Origin: Chloroflexota bacterium
Lineage (GTDB): Bacteria; Chloroflexota; Anaerolineae; Anaerolineales; E44-bin32
Direction of reading: 5' to 3'
Length of the DNA: 64,000 bases
Assembly (NCBI GenBank): GCA_022561385.1
Contig: JADFRG010000005.1
Coordinates: 1 to 64,000, forward strand
Shown: one piece after another, positions 48,750 through 61,981 of the stretch
Numbering within the stretch: the first letter of the stretch is position 1
Layout: each line of letters begins with the position of its first letter
Made by a program: the position numbers and the translations under genes
The notes under the pieces: model-generated
Told to the model about the DNA's origin: nothing
Database searches by the model: none
The model's input: the letters and a program-made list of their open reading frames with translations, nothing else

Positions 48750-50576
48750 TCAATCTGCACTTGCCTCCAGCGCCGCGGCACGCGACTGCTGCACATATTC
48801 CAGCGATTGGTGCCGGAAGTAGGTGTTGTAAAGCTCGGCGTAATGGCCTCCTGAGGCCAAAAGCCGTTCATGATCGCCTTCTTCGAGGATGCTTCCTTGT
48901 CGCAGCACAATGATGCGGTCCGACGCACGGACGGTCGAGAGGCGGTGCGCGATCAGGATCGAGGTGGTATCGGCCAGGATAAGCTGCAGGGCCTGCTGAA
49001 TCTGCGATTCGGTGAACGGATCCACACTGGCGGTTGCTTCGTCCAGTACGAAAATTGCCGGGCGCTGAACGAGTACCCTCATTAGCGAGACTAGCTGACG
49101 CTGGCCCATCGATAGTCGCTTTCCACGTTCGCCCACCTCGCTCTGCAACCCCTTCGGAAGCGCTTCCATCCATTCTCCGGAGCCGATGCGGCGTGCCAGA
49201 TTCCCGATTTCCGCTTCGGTCGCGTCGGGTCTGGCATAACGGATATTGTCCAGGACGGTACCTGAAAACAGGAACGGATCTTGCGGCACGAGGCCGATCT
49301 GGCGACGGTAGTCGCGCAAATCAAGCGACCGTATATCCAGCCCGTCAACTAGAATCTCGCCGCCCTGGAATTCATAAAAGCGCGTGATCAGTTTAACGAT
49401 CGACGATTTACCGGCCCCGGTGTGGCCAACCAAAGCGACGTCTTCTCCAGGTTCGATCGTGAGGTTGAAAGCCTCCAGAACCGGCTCGTCGGGCCGGTAC
49501 AGAAAATCAACGTTTTTGAACTGGATTTCCCCTCGAAATTTGGGCACCCGCAATTGAGCGGTCTGAACCACGGCCGATTCGGCGTCAATCAGCGCAAACA
49601 CGCGTTCAGCTGCGGACAACCCTCCTTGAATCTGGCTCCAGAATGAGGACAGGCCGAGTATTGGAAACCAGAAACGATTCATGCTCAACAAGAACAGGTA
49701 GAAGGCTCCGATCGCTATCACACCGCTTGCCGCGCTGAGGCCACCAAAAATAACCACGATCGCGGTTCCCACGCCCATCAGCGCATTCAGCGTGGGAAAT
49801 ACAAGTGCCAGCACAAAACCACGCCGGATGTTTACGGAGTAAGACTGGCGATTGACGGATTCGAATTCGCGGTAGATGGCCTCCTCTTGTCGGAAGTTTT
49901 TCGCGACCGTGATGCCTGTCACCGCTTCTTTTATGCTGGCGTTCACATTCGCCACCGCCCGCAGGGCACGTCGAATCGCGCTTCGAGCCCAACGTCGGAA
50001 GCCCCAAGAGGCCAGGAACAAAACCGGCAGCATGGCCAGAACAAGCAGTGTCAAATTCACATCGATCTGAAAAAGTACTACGATCAGGATCACCACCTGA
50101 ACCAGCTGAGAACCCAGCTCCGCGAGCAGGACAGAAACTTGGGCGAACTCATTGGTGTCGGAGCTGATGCGGCTGACTATCTTCCCCGAGGCGTGTTCAT
50201 CGTAGAAGGACATGTCATGGGAGGCCGTGGCGCGGAAGGCCTCCGTACGCAAGTCGAGCATGACGCTGCCGGTCACGCGGGTGGTGGCACGCCTGCGCGC
50301 CCAATTTGCCAGCCAGAATACCGCCCCTGCGGCTAAAATGGCCAGCGCAATCAGATTTAGCTGCGAACTCCGTGGATTCTGCTCAAGCAACCCAACCCCC
50401 TGCGAAACAAGCACCGCCGAGAAGGCGGCCGCGCCGGCCATAATGAAGGCAGCTGCCAGGGAAACGGCCAACTTTTTGGGGTGGCGCCTGAAGTAGGCTG
50501 CCAAACGGCGAACCAGTTCCCAATCGCCATAGATTCGGTCGTAGTCCTCGCGTCCTAAGTCTGAAAAAAGCCCCAT
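48750..50576 (-). CDS. ABC exporter (permease + ATPase fusion)
   Basis: TMD plus 'GHTGAGKSSIVKLITRFYEF', 'LSMGQRQLVSLMRVLVQRPAIFVLDEATASVD'. Confidence 0.95.
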   Translation of the reverse strand: MGLFSDLGREDYDRIYGDWELVRRLAAYFRRHPKKLAVSLAAAFIMAGAAAFSAVLVSQGVGLLEQNPRSSQLNLIALAILAAGAVFWLANWARRRATTRVTGSVMLDLRTEAFRATASHDMSFYDEHASGKIVSRISSDTNEFAQVSVLLAELGSQLVQVVILIVVLFQIDVNLTLLVLAMLPVLFLASWGFRRWARSAIRRALRAVANVNASIKEAVTGITVAKNFRQEEAIYREFESVNRQSYSVNIRRGFVLALVFPTLNALMGVGTAIVVIFGGLSAASGVIAIGAFYLFLLSMNRFWFPILGLSSFWSQIQGGLSAAERVFALIDAESAVVQTAQLRVPKFRGEIQFKNVDFLYRPDEPVLEAFNLTIEPGEDVALVGHTGAGKSSIVKLITRFYEFQGGEILVDGLDIRSLDLRDYRRQIGLVPQDPFLFSGTVLDNIRYARPDATEAEIGNLARRIGSGEWMEALPKGLQSEVGERGKRLSMGQRQLVSLMRVLVQRPAIFVLDEATASVDPFTESQIQQALQLILADTTSILIAHRLSTVRASDRIIVLRQGSILEEGDHERLLASGGHYAELYNTYFRHQSLEYVQQSRAAALEASAD

Positions 50577-52336
50577 CAGTCTCCGAGCTGGGAAAAGATC
50601 TGCTGGTAGGCCGGAGAGACCTCCATCAGCTTTTCGTGCGTGCCGAGGGCCGCGACCTTTCCATGCCTCAGCAGCAAAATGAGATCGGCCCAGCGAATCT
50701 GAGAGAGCCGGTGAGTGATGATTACGGTGGTGCGTCCCTCTGCCGCGCGGAATATCGCGCGCTGGATCTCGTCTTCGGTGGCGCTGTCTATCGAGCTGGT
50801 CGAATCGTCGAGAATGAGAATTCGCGGGTCGGTAAGAAACGCGCGGGCCAATGCGAGGCGCTGTCGCTGGCCGCCCGAGAGGGTCATCCCTCGTTCCCCG
50901 ACGACCGTCTCGTATCCGTCCTTGAATCCAAGGATGAACTGGTGCGCCTGGGCTTCGATTGCTGCCTGTTCAATTTCTTCTTGGGTAGCGCCCCGCCTTC
51001 CGAAGGCAATATTGTCGGCGATCGATCGCGAGAATAGGAAAAGGTCCTGCTCGATGATCGAAATCTGGGCCCGCAGCGAGGCAAGATCCCAGTCCCGCAC
51101 GTCGACGTCGTCGACGAATACCTGGCCAGACCCCACCTCATAGATGCGGTTGATCAATTTGGCCAGAGTGGTCTTTCCCGTACCTGTCTGGCCTACAATC
51201 GCCATCGTCTGACCCGGCCGCAGTCGGAAAGACAATTCCTGCAGCGCCCCTTTGCCACCTCCGTACGAGAAGCTCACGTCGCGGAATTCGATCTCCCCTC
51301 GCATCGGGGCCGCATGGCCGTCCGGGTTGCGATCCAATTCAGTGCGCTGGTTGATCAGGTCCAAAATGCGGCGAGCCCCGGCCATGCCGAGCGAAACCTG
51401 TGAGAACGCAAACAGGGAAACGAAGGTTGGAAATGCGAAGAGCTGGATCAGGCCCATAAAGGCCACCACGTCCCCTAACTCCAGGATCCCCTGCTGGAAA
51501 AGGATCACCGACTGAAGGAAAGCGCCGGCCTCCGCCAGACCGAGCAACAACAAGGGGATAAAGCGAGCCTCAATATCCCCTTGCCGCACAAACGCGGCCC
51601 GGTAGGAGGCCGCGTTGCTTGTGAAGCGCTCGACCTCCTGATCCTCCTGGGCGTGTCCCTTTACCACTTCAATTCCATCAATCGCTTCGGACAAGTGGGC
51701 ATTCATAATGCCGAAGGCCTTACGCGCGTCCTCCGCTACCGGGCGGAGCTCCTTCAAATAGGCCCAGATGGCCATCACATACGAGACGGTAAAAAGAATC
51801 GGGATCGCGATCAAGGTGGGATAGATGGAGGGGGCGATTATCAGCGGAAGCAAAATAAAGTTGGCGGAGCCGATAACCAGATTGAAACCCGGGTTGAACA
51901 TCAGACCGATCTCACGTACGTCGTTCGTCGCGCGTGCCATCGTCTCTCCGACGGGCTGCAGGTTGTGGAAGGTCATGCTTTTACCCAGTAGGCTTAAATA
52001 CAGTTCCTCCCGAATATTGCGCTCCAGCCGCTGCCCCAGAATATCTGCTCCAAAGTTTCTTCCCAGCTGCAGGACTCCGCGGATTCCCTGGGTGACAACG
52101 ATCAGGACCGCAATGCGCATCAGTCCTTGATTAACGTCCTGAGCCGCTATGACCACATCGAACGCCTGGCCGAGGAGCAGCGGAACGGCCGATGCAAGAG
52201 CTGCATTGCCAAACGCGCCTACCAGCGTCATCAGCACGATCCAGAGGTGATCCAGCGTGTGAGTCAGGATCCACCGGTTGACGGATGTTCGATTATGTTC
52301 TTTTGCTTGTGGGAGTACGAATTCGGCGACGGTCAT
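50576..52336 (-). CDS. ABC exporter (permease + ATPase fusion), likely partner of the downstream exporter
   Basis: 'GQTGTGKTTLAKLINRIYEVGSG', 'LSGGQRQRLALARAFLTDPRILILDDSTSSID'; stop/start overlap with the next gene. Confidence 0.95.
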   Translation of the reverse strand: MTVAEFVLPQAKEHNRTSVNRWILTHTLDHLWIVLMTLVGAFGNAALASAVPLLLGQAFDVVIAAQDVNQGLMRIAVLIVVTQGIRGVLQLGRNFGADILGQRLERNIREELYLSLLGKSMTFHNLQPVGETMARATNDVREIGLMFNPGFNLVIGSANFILLPLIIAPSIYPTLIAIPILFTVSYVMAIWAYLKELRPVAEDARKAFGIMNAHLSEAIDGIEVVKGHAQEDQEVERFTSNAASYRAAFVRQGDIEARFIPLLLLGLAEAGAFLQSVILFQQGILELGDVVAFMGLIQLFAFPTFVSLFAFSQVSLGMAGARRILDLINQRTELDRNPDGHAAPMRGEIEFRDVSFSYGGGKGALQELSFRLRPGQTMAIVGQTGTGKTTLAKLINRIYEVGSGQVFVDDVDVRDWDLASLRAQISIIEQDLFLFSRSIADNIAFGRRGATQEEIEQAAIEAQAHQFILGFKDGYETVVGERGMTLSGGQRQRLALARAFLTDPRILILDDSTSSIDSATEDEIQRAIFRAAEGRTTVIITHRLSQIRWADLILLLRHGKVAALGTHEKLMEVSPAYQQIFSQLGD

Positions 52337-52598
52337 AGGTTATGGCGGGGCGCCGAAAGGATAACATAGGGCCTTTGAAGGCCCCGCGGGCGCTGTGATA
52401 TAGTCGGCCCGAAGGCGGGGCGTGGGAACGCGGAATGGTTTCTTGTCGGCACAACGATAGCTACAGCCGGCGACCTTCCGGTTGCGGCGCTGAGTCCCGC
52501 GCAACAGGCGAACGCAGGGCGGACGATAGAAGCGGGGGCCGGGGAAGCCCCAAAGGTCGATTACAGGCAGGACAAGCGGGCTAATTCGTTAGACTGAC

Positions 52599-53267
52599 AT
52601 GTCAATAAAGGCGTTCCTGATCGGAGAACTGGAAGTAAGGGAGTTCGCTCTCGGCCCGGCCGTGACGAACGCCTACCTTGTCGGCGATCCCGAAAGCAAG
52701 CTGGCGGTGGTCATCGATCCGGCCTGGAATGGCGAATTAATAAACGCCGAGGCCGTGCGGCAGGGCTGGCGCATCCATCAAATCTGGCTTACGCACGCGC
52801 ACTTCGATCATTTCGGTGGAGCGGGAGCAATATCAGACGCCGCGCCATCCGCTATTCCTGTGGCACTACACGCGGATGATCATTCTCTCTGGCGAATGGG
52901 GGGTGGGGCATCCGCCTTCGGAATCACGGATTTCGATTCCGGACCGGAGCCGACGGTTTATCTCGAGCACGGGATGAAGTTGAGTTTGGGAACGCATGAG
53001 TTCGAAGTCCGCCACACGCCGGGACATTCTCCAGGACACGTGATCCTCACTTACCAGCAGGGAGGGGCGGTATTCTGTGGTGACCTCATCTTCCGTGGCA
53101 GCGTCGGTCGCACGGACCTGCCAGGTGGGGACATGCAGACGCTGCTCTCGAGCATCCAACAGGAGGTGCTGACGCTTCCCGATGAGGCTCAGCTCTTGGT
53201 TGGCCATGGCCCCGCCACCAGCGTGGGTGTTGAACGCCGCACCAATCCGTTCTTGAGTGGAATCTGA
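52599..53267 (+). CDS. MBL-fold metallo-hydrolase (glyoxalase II-like)
   Basis: 'IWLTHAHFDHFGGAGAI', 'VRHTPGHSPGHVILTYQQGGAVFCGDLIFRGSVGRTDLPGGD', 'LLVGHGPATSVGVERRTNPFL'. Confidence 0.95.
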   Translation: MSIKAFLIGELEVREFALGPAVTNAYLVGDPESKLAVVIDPAWNGELINAEAVRQGWRIHQIWLTHAHFDHFGGAGAISDAAPSAIPVALHADDHSLWRMGGGASAFGITDFDSGPEPTVYLEHGMKLSLGTHEFEVRHTPGHSPGHVILTYQQGGAVFCGDLIFRGSVGRTDLPGGDMQTLLSSIQQEVLTLPDEAQLLVGHGPATSVGVERRTNPFLSGI

Positions 53268-53315
53268 CCTGGAGCAGGGCACCGGAGGCTCTGGATTCCC
53301 TCGGTAGTTAGTTTG

Positions 53316-54066
53316 CTACAAATCGGCCGCCTGCAACCACGCCAACCACTCCCGTACGACATCAGCCGGCTCAACTGGCGCTATCGCTAATATTTCCATC
53401 ATCCAGGGATATTTTGCGCTCCGCATTGGATCGTAGCCATCGAGAGAAAGCAGGCCGACATTTGAGGAGACCGCGGACAATGGAAGTAAGCCGATAGCTC
53501 CCAGATCCTCCTGAACAAGCGCCAGCACCGCCTCCGGATTCGGCCCCAGCAGCGCCGAGGATGTGAACTGCTGATTGCCTAGCAAGGTTCGCAGCAGGTA
53601 GCCCCGAGTCGCGGCACCCTCCAACGGAACGACAGGCTGGATGGCCAAGTCCGGGCCCCCCAGCGTATGCCAGTTGTCGGTTCGGCCGGTGAATATACGG
53701 ATGACCTCGTCCGGCGCCAGGTCACGAAGTGGGTTGTCGGCGTTGACCACAACCACTACCGGTTCCAGGCCCAGGGGAGTGGCAAACCAGTCGGGAGGGG
53801 GTGCTGCAGAAGAGATAACAAGTGAAACATCTTGCGTCTCTGCAGATTCGAGCGCCGCGGAAATCGGCAGGACCTGGAGGCCCAAGCCGATATACGTTTC
53901 GACTTTCTTCGTCTCTCTGAAGGCGAGGATGCGCGCGGTGGCCCATTGTTCCAGCTCTGGAGTGGTCGCAATCTTTGGGAATGGCGTCGGGAGTGGGGGT
54001 AGCTTTGAGGGCGTCGCTGGAGCGCAGGCGGCGAGTGCCACCGCTACACCAATCAATAGGCCAGAC

Positions 54067-54074
<8 letters not shown>
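53316..54074 (-). CDS. Periplasmic phosphate-binding-like (PBP domain) lipoprotein
   Basis: Lipobox 'VAVALAAC'; 'VVVVNADNPLRDLAPDEVIRIFTGRTDNWHTLGGPDLAIQPVVPLEGAATR'. Confidence 0.85.
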
Positions 54075-57225
<3,151 letters not shown>

Positions 57226-57229
<4 letters not shown>

Positions 57230-58206
57230 TTCGTCTCCTTCGAATACCGCTCAGCGATGGCCGGAACCAGATAATTCGCAAAAGCCTGTTCCAGATCGCA
57301 CTTGGGTGCCCACCCCCAATCCCGCCGGGCCGCGCTATCGTCGATCTGCGCCGGCCAGCTATCAACTATCGCCTGGCGCTCCGGATCCGGCTCGAAGCTC
57401 ACCTCCGCCGTAGGGAAGTGTCTCAGCACGCGCTGGTGGAGCTCCTCGGCAGATGGGTTGAAGCCGGTCACGTTGTAGACTTGTTGGGGGAGGCTGGGCG
57501 CCTCCGCGAGCTCCCGCAGGGCCCGGACCGCATCCGGCATGGCGAGGAACGGGATCACGGTGTCGGGCCGAACGAAGCAGCGATAAGGGCGGCCCTCGGC
57601 CGCGCGGTGGAGCATCTCGGATCCGTAGTCGGTAGTTCCGCCCGAGGGGAGCGTCTCGGCGCTGATGAGGCCGGGGTAGCGCAGTGCGCGAAACTCCAGC
57701 AGGCCCGATCCCTGTTTGACGAAGTGGCGCCCTAAACGCTCGCAGTAAAGCTTTCCCGCACCGTAAACCGTGGTTGGCATCAATCGGTCCTGCTCGCGCA
57801 CGGGTTCTTGGGCCTCCTTCGCTTCGACGCCATAAACCGCGATGCTGCTCGGGAAAAGGAACTGGACGGAACGGTTGTGTCGCTCGATCTGGGCACGGGC
57901 GAAGTTGAGCATGTTGGCCGTGCCCTCGACATTGACGCGGTGCGCCAATAGGGGATCGCTTTCTGCCGTGGCCGAAAGGATTGCCGCCAGATGATAAATT
58001 CGTCGGATCTTGAACTTCCTCCCGATTTCCTCCAACAGCGGGCGGTCGAGAATGTCGCCCTGAACGAATTCCAAGTAATACCCATCAAGCGCGGGATTTA
58101 CAGGGTTTAGATCCAGCGCGAGCACCCGATCCGCCTGCAGCGCCCGCAACAAGGCCTGCCCGATTTCGCCACTGGCGCCGGTGATGAGGGTGATATCTTC
58201 CAGCAT
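57226..58206 (-). CDS. NAD-dependent epimerase/dehydratase family, probable SDR-type L-threonine 3-dehydrogenase
   Basis: 'ITGASGEIGQALLRAL', 'YHLAAILSATAESDP', 'FPSSIAVYG', 'YGAGKLYCE', 'LRYPGLISAETLPSGGTTDYGSEMLHRA'. Confidence 0.8.
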
Positions 58207-58331
58207 AAGGCTCCTTCAATCAGATCGGGCGTGTGCGCAACCTATTCTTTGCATCTCGCGTCGGAATTAACCGTGAACCGTTCGGGGGACATCTAACCAA
58301 TCGGAAAACAATCGATGTCTGGGGTGCCTGC

Positions 58332-58360
58332 TTGACTTTGCTGGACGGCCTTCATAAAAT
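58332..58360 (+). promoter_or_regulatory. Promoter of the gcv operon
   Basis: TTGACT, 17-nt spacer, TAAAAT, just upstream of the riboswitch. Confidence 0.75.
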
Positions 58361-58372
58361 GAACCCTGAAAA

Positions 58373-58560
58373 ACGACACAGGTGGAGGAGAGACCCGGGT
58401 CTCCGGGCACCGAAGGGGCAAGTCCGTAAGTCGGTGTAACTGCGGACGAAACTCTCAGGTAAAGAGGACCCCGCCTGGCCGAACCTCTGGAAAGCGTACC
58501 ACGCACCGAAGGGGCAAATCCCGTCCGCGGGACGAATCTCTCAGGTTCCTGACAGAGGGC
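58373..58560 (+). ncRNA. Tandem glycine riboswitch (two aptamers)
   Basis: Two copies of the glycine aptamer core: 'GGAGAGACC...GGCACCGAAGGGGCAAGTCC...ACTCTCAGG' and 'ACCTCTGGA...CGCACCGAAGGGGCAAATCCC...TCTCTCAGG'. Confidence 0.95.
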
Positions 58561-58590
58561 ACACACCGAAAGGCTGTGTGCCCTTTTTTT
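58557..58590 (+). terminator. Riboswitch expression-platform terminator
   Basis: GGGCACACA / TGTGTGCCC stem followed by TTTTTTT; its 5' strand abuts the 3' end of aptamer 2. Confidence 0.85.
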
Positions 58591-58612
58591 GTACTTGAGC
58601 CAAGGAGGCAGC

Positions 58613-59005
58613 ATGGATTTCCCAGATGAGTTGAAATACACAGAAACCGACGAGTGGATCCGGAGAGAAGGTGACCGCGCCACACTCGGCGTGACCGATT
58701 TCGCCCAGGATCAACTATCGGATGTGGTCTATTTTGAGGCGGGAGTTAAAGTCGGAGACGTAATCTCCAAAGGGGACGCGGTGGGGATTCTCGAGTCCGT
58801 GAAGGCAGCCGCCGACATCAGCTCGCCCGTTTCGGGCGAGGTTATTGAAATCAATGCTGACCTACCCAATCGCCCGGAACTGGTCAACTCTGACCCTTAT
58901 GGCGAGGCCTGGATGCTGCGCATCCGGATAAGCGATCCAGCCGAGCTGGAAAAGATGATGGATGCCGCCGCCTATCGGCAAAACACCGAAGAGCGGAGCG
59001 GCTAA
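58613..59005 (+). CDS. gcvH: Glycine cleavage system H protein
   Basis: 'YTETDEWIRREGDRATLGVTDFAQDQLSDVVYFE', lipoyl Lys region 'GILESVKAAADISSPVSGEV'. Confidence 0.97.
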   Translation: MDFPDELKYTETDEWIRREGDRATLGVTDFAQDQLSDVVYFEAGVKVGDVISKGDAVGILESVKAAADISSPVSGEVIEINADLPNRPELVNSDPYGEAWMLRIRISDPAELEKMMDAAAYRQNTEERSG

Positions 59006-60333
59006 TGGTCTACATACCTCATACGGAATCTGAGCGGGCCGAAATGCTCGCGGCCATTGGAGTCGAGAATCTGGATGCCCTGTATGCGGATCTACCGCCG
59101 GAGGTACGCTTCCCCGATTTGGCGTTGCCAGATCCGGCCTCCGAGATGGAGGTTATTGAGGAGCTGCAGCTTCTCGCCGAAGCCAACTTGCACGTACGCC
59201 AGGCCAGCTGTTTCTTAGGTGCCGGTGCCTACAACCACTACGTGCCTTCAGTGGTCGATCATGTTCTGCTCCGGAATGAGTTCTACACTGCATACACGCC
59301 TTACCAGCCGGAGGTCTCGCAGGGCACGCTCCAGGCCATCTTCGAATATCAAAGCCTGATCGCCTTCCTTACCGGAATGGATGTGGCGAACGCCTCACAT
59401 TACGATGGTGCGACCTCGCTCGCAGAAGCGGCCATCCTGTCATTGAACCATCATCGAGGAAAACGAACCAGGATCGTGCTCTCACCCAACATCCACCCTC
59501 AATATCGGGAAGTGGTCCGAACCTACCTACAGGGCCAGGAACTCACTATCGTGGGTGACGAAGTCTTGGCCGATGATCCAGCTGAATTCGTGGACGAGAA
59601 CACGAGCATGGTGGCGGTTCAATACCCCGACTTCTTTGGAACCGTCCGCGACCTGGGGGCGCTTGGGCAGGCGGCCAGGGAGGTCGGCGCGCTATTCTGT
59701 GTCGTGGCCAACCCCATTGCCCTTGGCATGCTGAAGCCGCCTTCCGAATTTGGGGCGGACATCGTTGTTGGGGAGGGACAGCCGCTTGGCATTCCGCTGT
59801 CCTTTGGAGGGCCCTATATAGGATTCTTTGCGACCCGAGATGAGTACGTTCGCAAGATGGCCGGTCGCCTGGTCGGAGAAACAGTTGATAGTCGCGGTCA
59901 GCGGGGTTACGTCATGACGCTCACCCCCCGCGAGCAGCATATTCGCCGTGACCGCGCTTCATCCAATATCTGTACCAACCAGGGTCTTATGGCGCTGGCG
60001 GTGACGGCGTATTTATGCAGCGTAGGTCGAGCCGGGCTAAAACAGGTGGCGGAACTTTGTTACCACAAAGCACACTACGCGGCCCAATCGATCGACCAGC
60101 TCGAAGGATATGAGATTTGGAACCAGGGCCCGTTCTTCCATGAGTTTGTTGTGCGTTGTCCTCGGCCCGTGGCAGATATCAACCGGGCGCTGCTGGATCA
60201 CGACATCATTGGCGGCTACGATCTGGGTCAGGATTATCCCGAACTTCGGGATCATATGCTGATCGCGGTGACGGAGCTAAATCCCAAGGAAGAGATCGAC
60301 GAACTTGTGGAGGTCCTGAATGAACCGGCTTGA
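59005..60333 (+). CDS. gcvPA: Glycine dehydrogenase (decarboxylating) subunit 1
   Basis: 'MVYIPHTESERAEMLAAIGVENLDALY', 'FLGAGAYNHYVPSVVDHVLLRNEFYTAYTPYQPEVSQGTLQAIFEYQ'. Confidence 0.97.
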   Translation: MVYIPHTESERAEMLAAIGVENLDALYADLPPEVRFPDLALPDPASEMEVIEELQLLAEANLHVRQASCFLGAGAYNHYVPSVVDHVLLRNEFYTAYTPYQPEVSQGTLQAIFEYQSLIAFLTGMDVANASHYDGATSLAEAAILSLNHHRGKRTRIVLSPNIHPQYREVVRTYLQGQELTIVGDEVLADDPAEFVDENTSMVAVQYPDFFGTVRDLGALGQAAREVGALFCVVANPIALGMLKPPSEFGADIVVGEGQPLGIPLSFGGPYIGFFATRDEYVRKMAGRLVGETVDSRGQRGYVMTLTPREQHIRRDRASSNICTNQGLMALAVTAYLCSVGRAGLKQVAELCYHKAHYAAQSIDQLEGYEIWNQGPFFHEFVVRCPRPVADINRALLDHDIIGGYDLGQDYPELRDHMLIAVTELNPKEEIDELVEVLNEPA

Positions 60334-61801
60334 ACCCACTGTCTACGAACTCTCAACGCCGGGCCGACCCAGTCATCGCTTTCCCGATCTCGATGTACCG
60401 ACTGCTGATCTGCCAGAAGAAATGCTGCGCGACCATCTGGAGCTTCCGGAACTTTCAGAAATGGAAGTGATGCGGCATTTTGTGCGGCTCTCGCAGCTCA
60501 ACTTTGGGATCGATACGGCCTTCTATCCTTTGGGCTCCTGCACGATGAAATACAACCCGAAGGTGAACGAAGACGCGGCGCGGCTGCCGGGCTTCGCCCA
60601 CACCCATCCGCTGCAAGACACGCAGGTTTTGCAGGGAAACCTGGTGCTGATGTACACGCTGCAAGACTGGTTGGCGGAAATCGGCGGATTCGCGGGCGTA
60701 AGCCTGCAGCCTGCAGCAGGGGCACAGGGCGAGCTGAGCGGCATCTTGATCATTCGTGCTTACCACCGAGATCAAGGGACCACAAAGCGCACAAAAATCC
60801 TCGTGCCCGACTCTGCGCACGGTACCAATCCTGCCACCATAACCATGAGCGGCTTGAGAGTGGTGGAGCTTCCTTCTGACAAGCGCGGGAATGTGGATCT
60901 GGAGGCACTGCGCGCCGAGTGTGATGACACGGTGGCAGCTTTGATGTTAACCAATCCAAACACGCTGGGGTTGTTCGAAGAGCATGTTGAAGAGGTGATT
61001 GGCCTGATACACGAATGCGGTGGGCTCGTGTATGGCGATGGGGCCAACATGAACGCACTCTTGGGCGTTATTCGCCCCGGTGACTTAGGCTTCGATGTTC
61101 TCCACTACAACCTTCACAAGACCTTCTCCACTCCGCATGGGGGGGGCGGTCCGGGGTCGGGGCCGGTTGGTGTTTCGGAAGCCCTGGTGGACTACCTTCC
61201 CGGACCTATCGTGGAGGTAGTTGAGGCGGGCGATGACGAACAGCCTCCGCTTTACGGATTGGTGATGCCAGATAAAACCATCGGGCGCGTCAAGGCATTT
61301 CACGGGCACTTCGGAATGCACTTGCGTGCCTTCGCCTACATCCGTTCCCACGGCAAGTCGGGCATGCGAGACATCGCCGACCATGCCGTGTTGAACGCCA
61401 ACTATCTACTTGCTGGTCTACGGGACACATACCATGTCCCATTTGACCGGACCTGTATGCACGAGTTCGTCGTAGAAGGCCGGTTTGAGAAGGCGCCGGA
61501 GATCCATGCGTTGGATATCTCCAAACGATTGATGGATTGGGGGATTCATCCTCCCACCCACTACTTCCCGCTGATTGTGCCGGAGGCACTTATGATCGAG
61601 CCTACCGAAACCGAAACAAAAGTAACGTTGGATGCTTTCATCGAGGCCATGAAATCCATTGCCCAGGAGGCGGTGGATGATCCGGAACGGCTCCAAACCG
61701 CACCCCATTCGACAGTATTCGGACGGCTGGACGAGGTTCAGGCCGCGAAAGCGCTGGTTTTATGTTGCCGGCCCGCGGAACTAACCCCCTCGGGGACCTA
61801 G
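60320..61801 (+). CDS. gcvPB: Glycine dehydrogenase (decarboxylating) subunit 2
   Basis: 'FYPLGSCTMKYNPKVNE', PLP Lys 'HYNLHKTFSTPHGGGGPGSGPVGV'. Confidence 0.97.
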   Translation: MNRLEPTVYELSTPGRPSHRFPDLDVPTADLPEEMLRDHLELPELSEMEVMRHFVRLSQLNFGIDTAFYPLGSCTMKYNPKVNEDAARLPGFAHTHPLQDTQVLQGNLVLMYTLQDWLAEIGGFAGVSLQPAAGAQGELSGILIIRAYHRDQGTTKRTKILVPDSAHGTNPATITMSGLRVVELPSDKRGNVDLEALRAECDDTVAALMLTNPNTLGLFEEHVEEVIGLIHECGGLVYGDGANMNALLGVIRPGDLGFDVLHYNLHKTFSTPHGGGGPGSGPVGVSEALVDYLPGPIVEVVEAGDDEQPPLYGLVMPDKTIGRVKAFHGHFGMHLRAFAYIRSHGKSGMRDIADHAVLNANYLLAGLRDTYHVPFDRTCMHEFVVEGRFEKAPEIHALDISKRLMDWGIHPPTHYFPLIVPEALMIEPTETETKVTLDAFIEAMKSIAQEAVDDPERLQTAPHSTVFGRLDEVQAAKALVLCCRPAELTPSGT

Positions 61802-61811
61802 CCTTCCCATA

Positions 61812-61854
61812 AAGGAACAGGGCGCCAGGTTCTAATTCTGGCGCCCTGTTCCTT
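61812..61854. terminator. Strong hairpin after gcvPB (terminator-like, no T-tract)
   Basis: Perfect 17-bp inverted repeat AAGGAACAGGGCGCCAG-N9-CTGGCGCCCTGTTCCTT. Confidence 0.65.
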
Positions 61855-61981
61855 GGTGTTGACTCGCCCTGGGTCCCCTCGGACCAAGGCCACGATAGCT
61901 AGGGCATCAACGCGAGTCTAGAATGGCATGCTCAATGGATTCTTAACGCGTGCGGTAGAATCGTTTCTCGGTTTACGTCCA

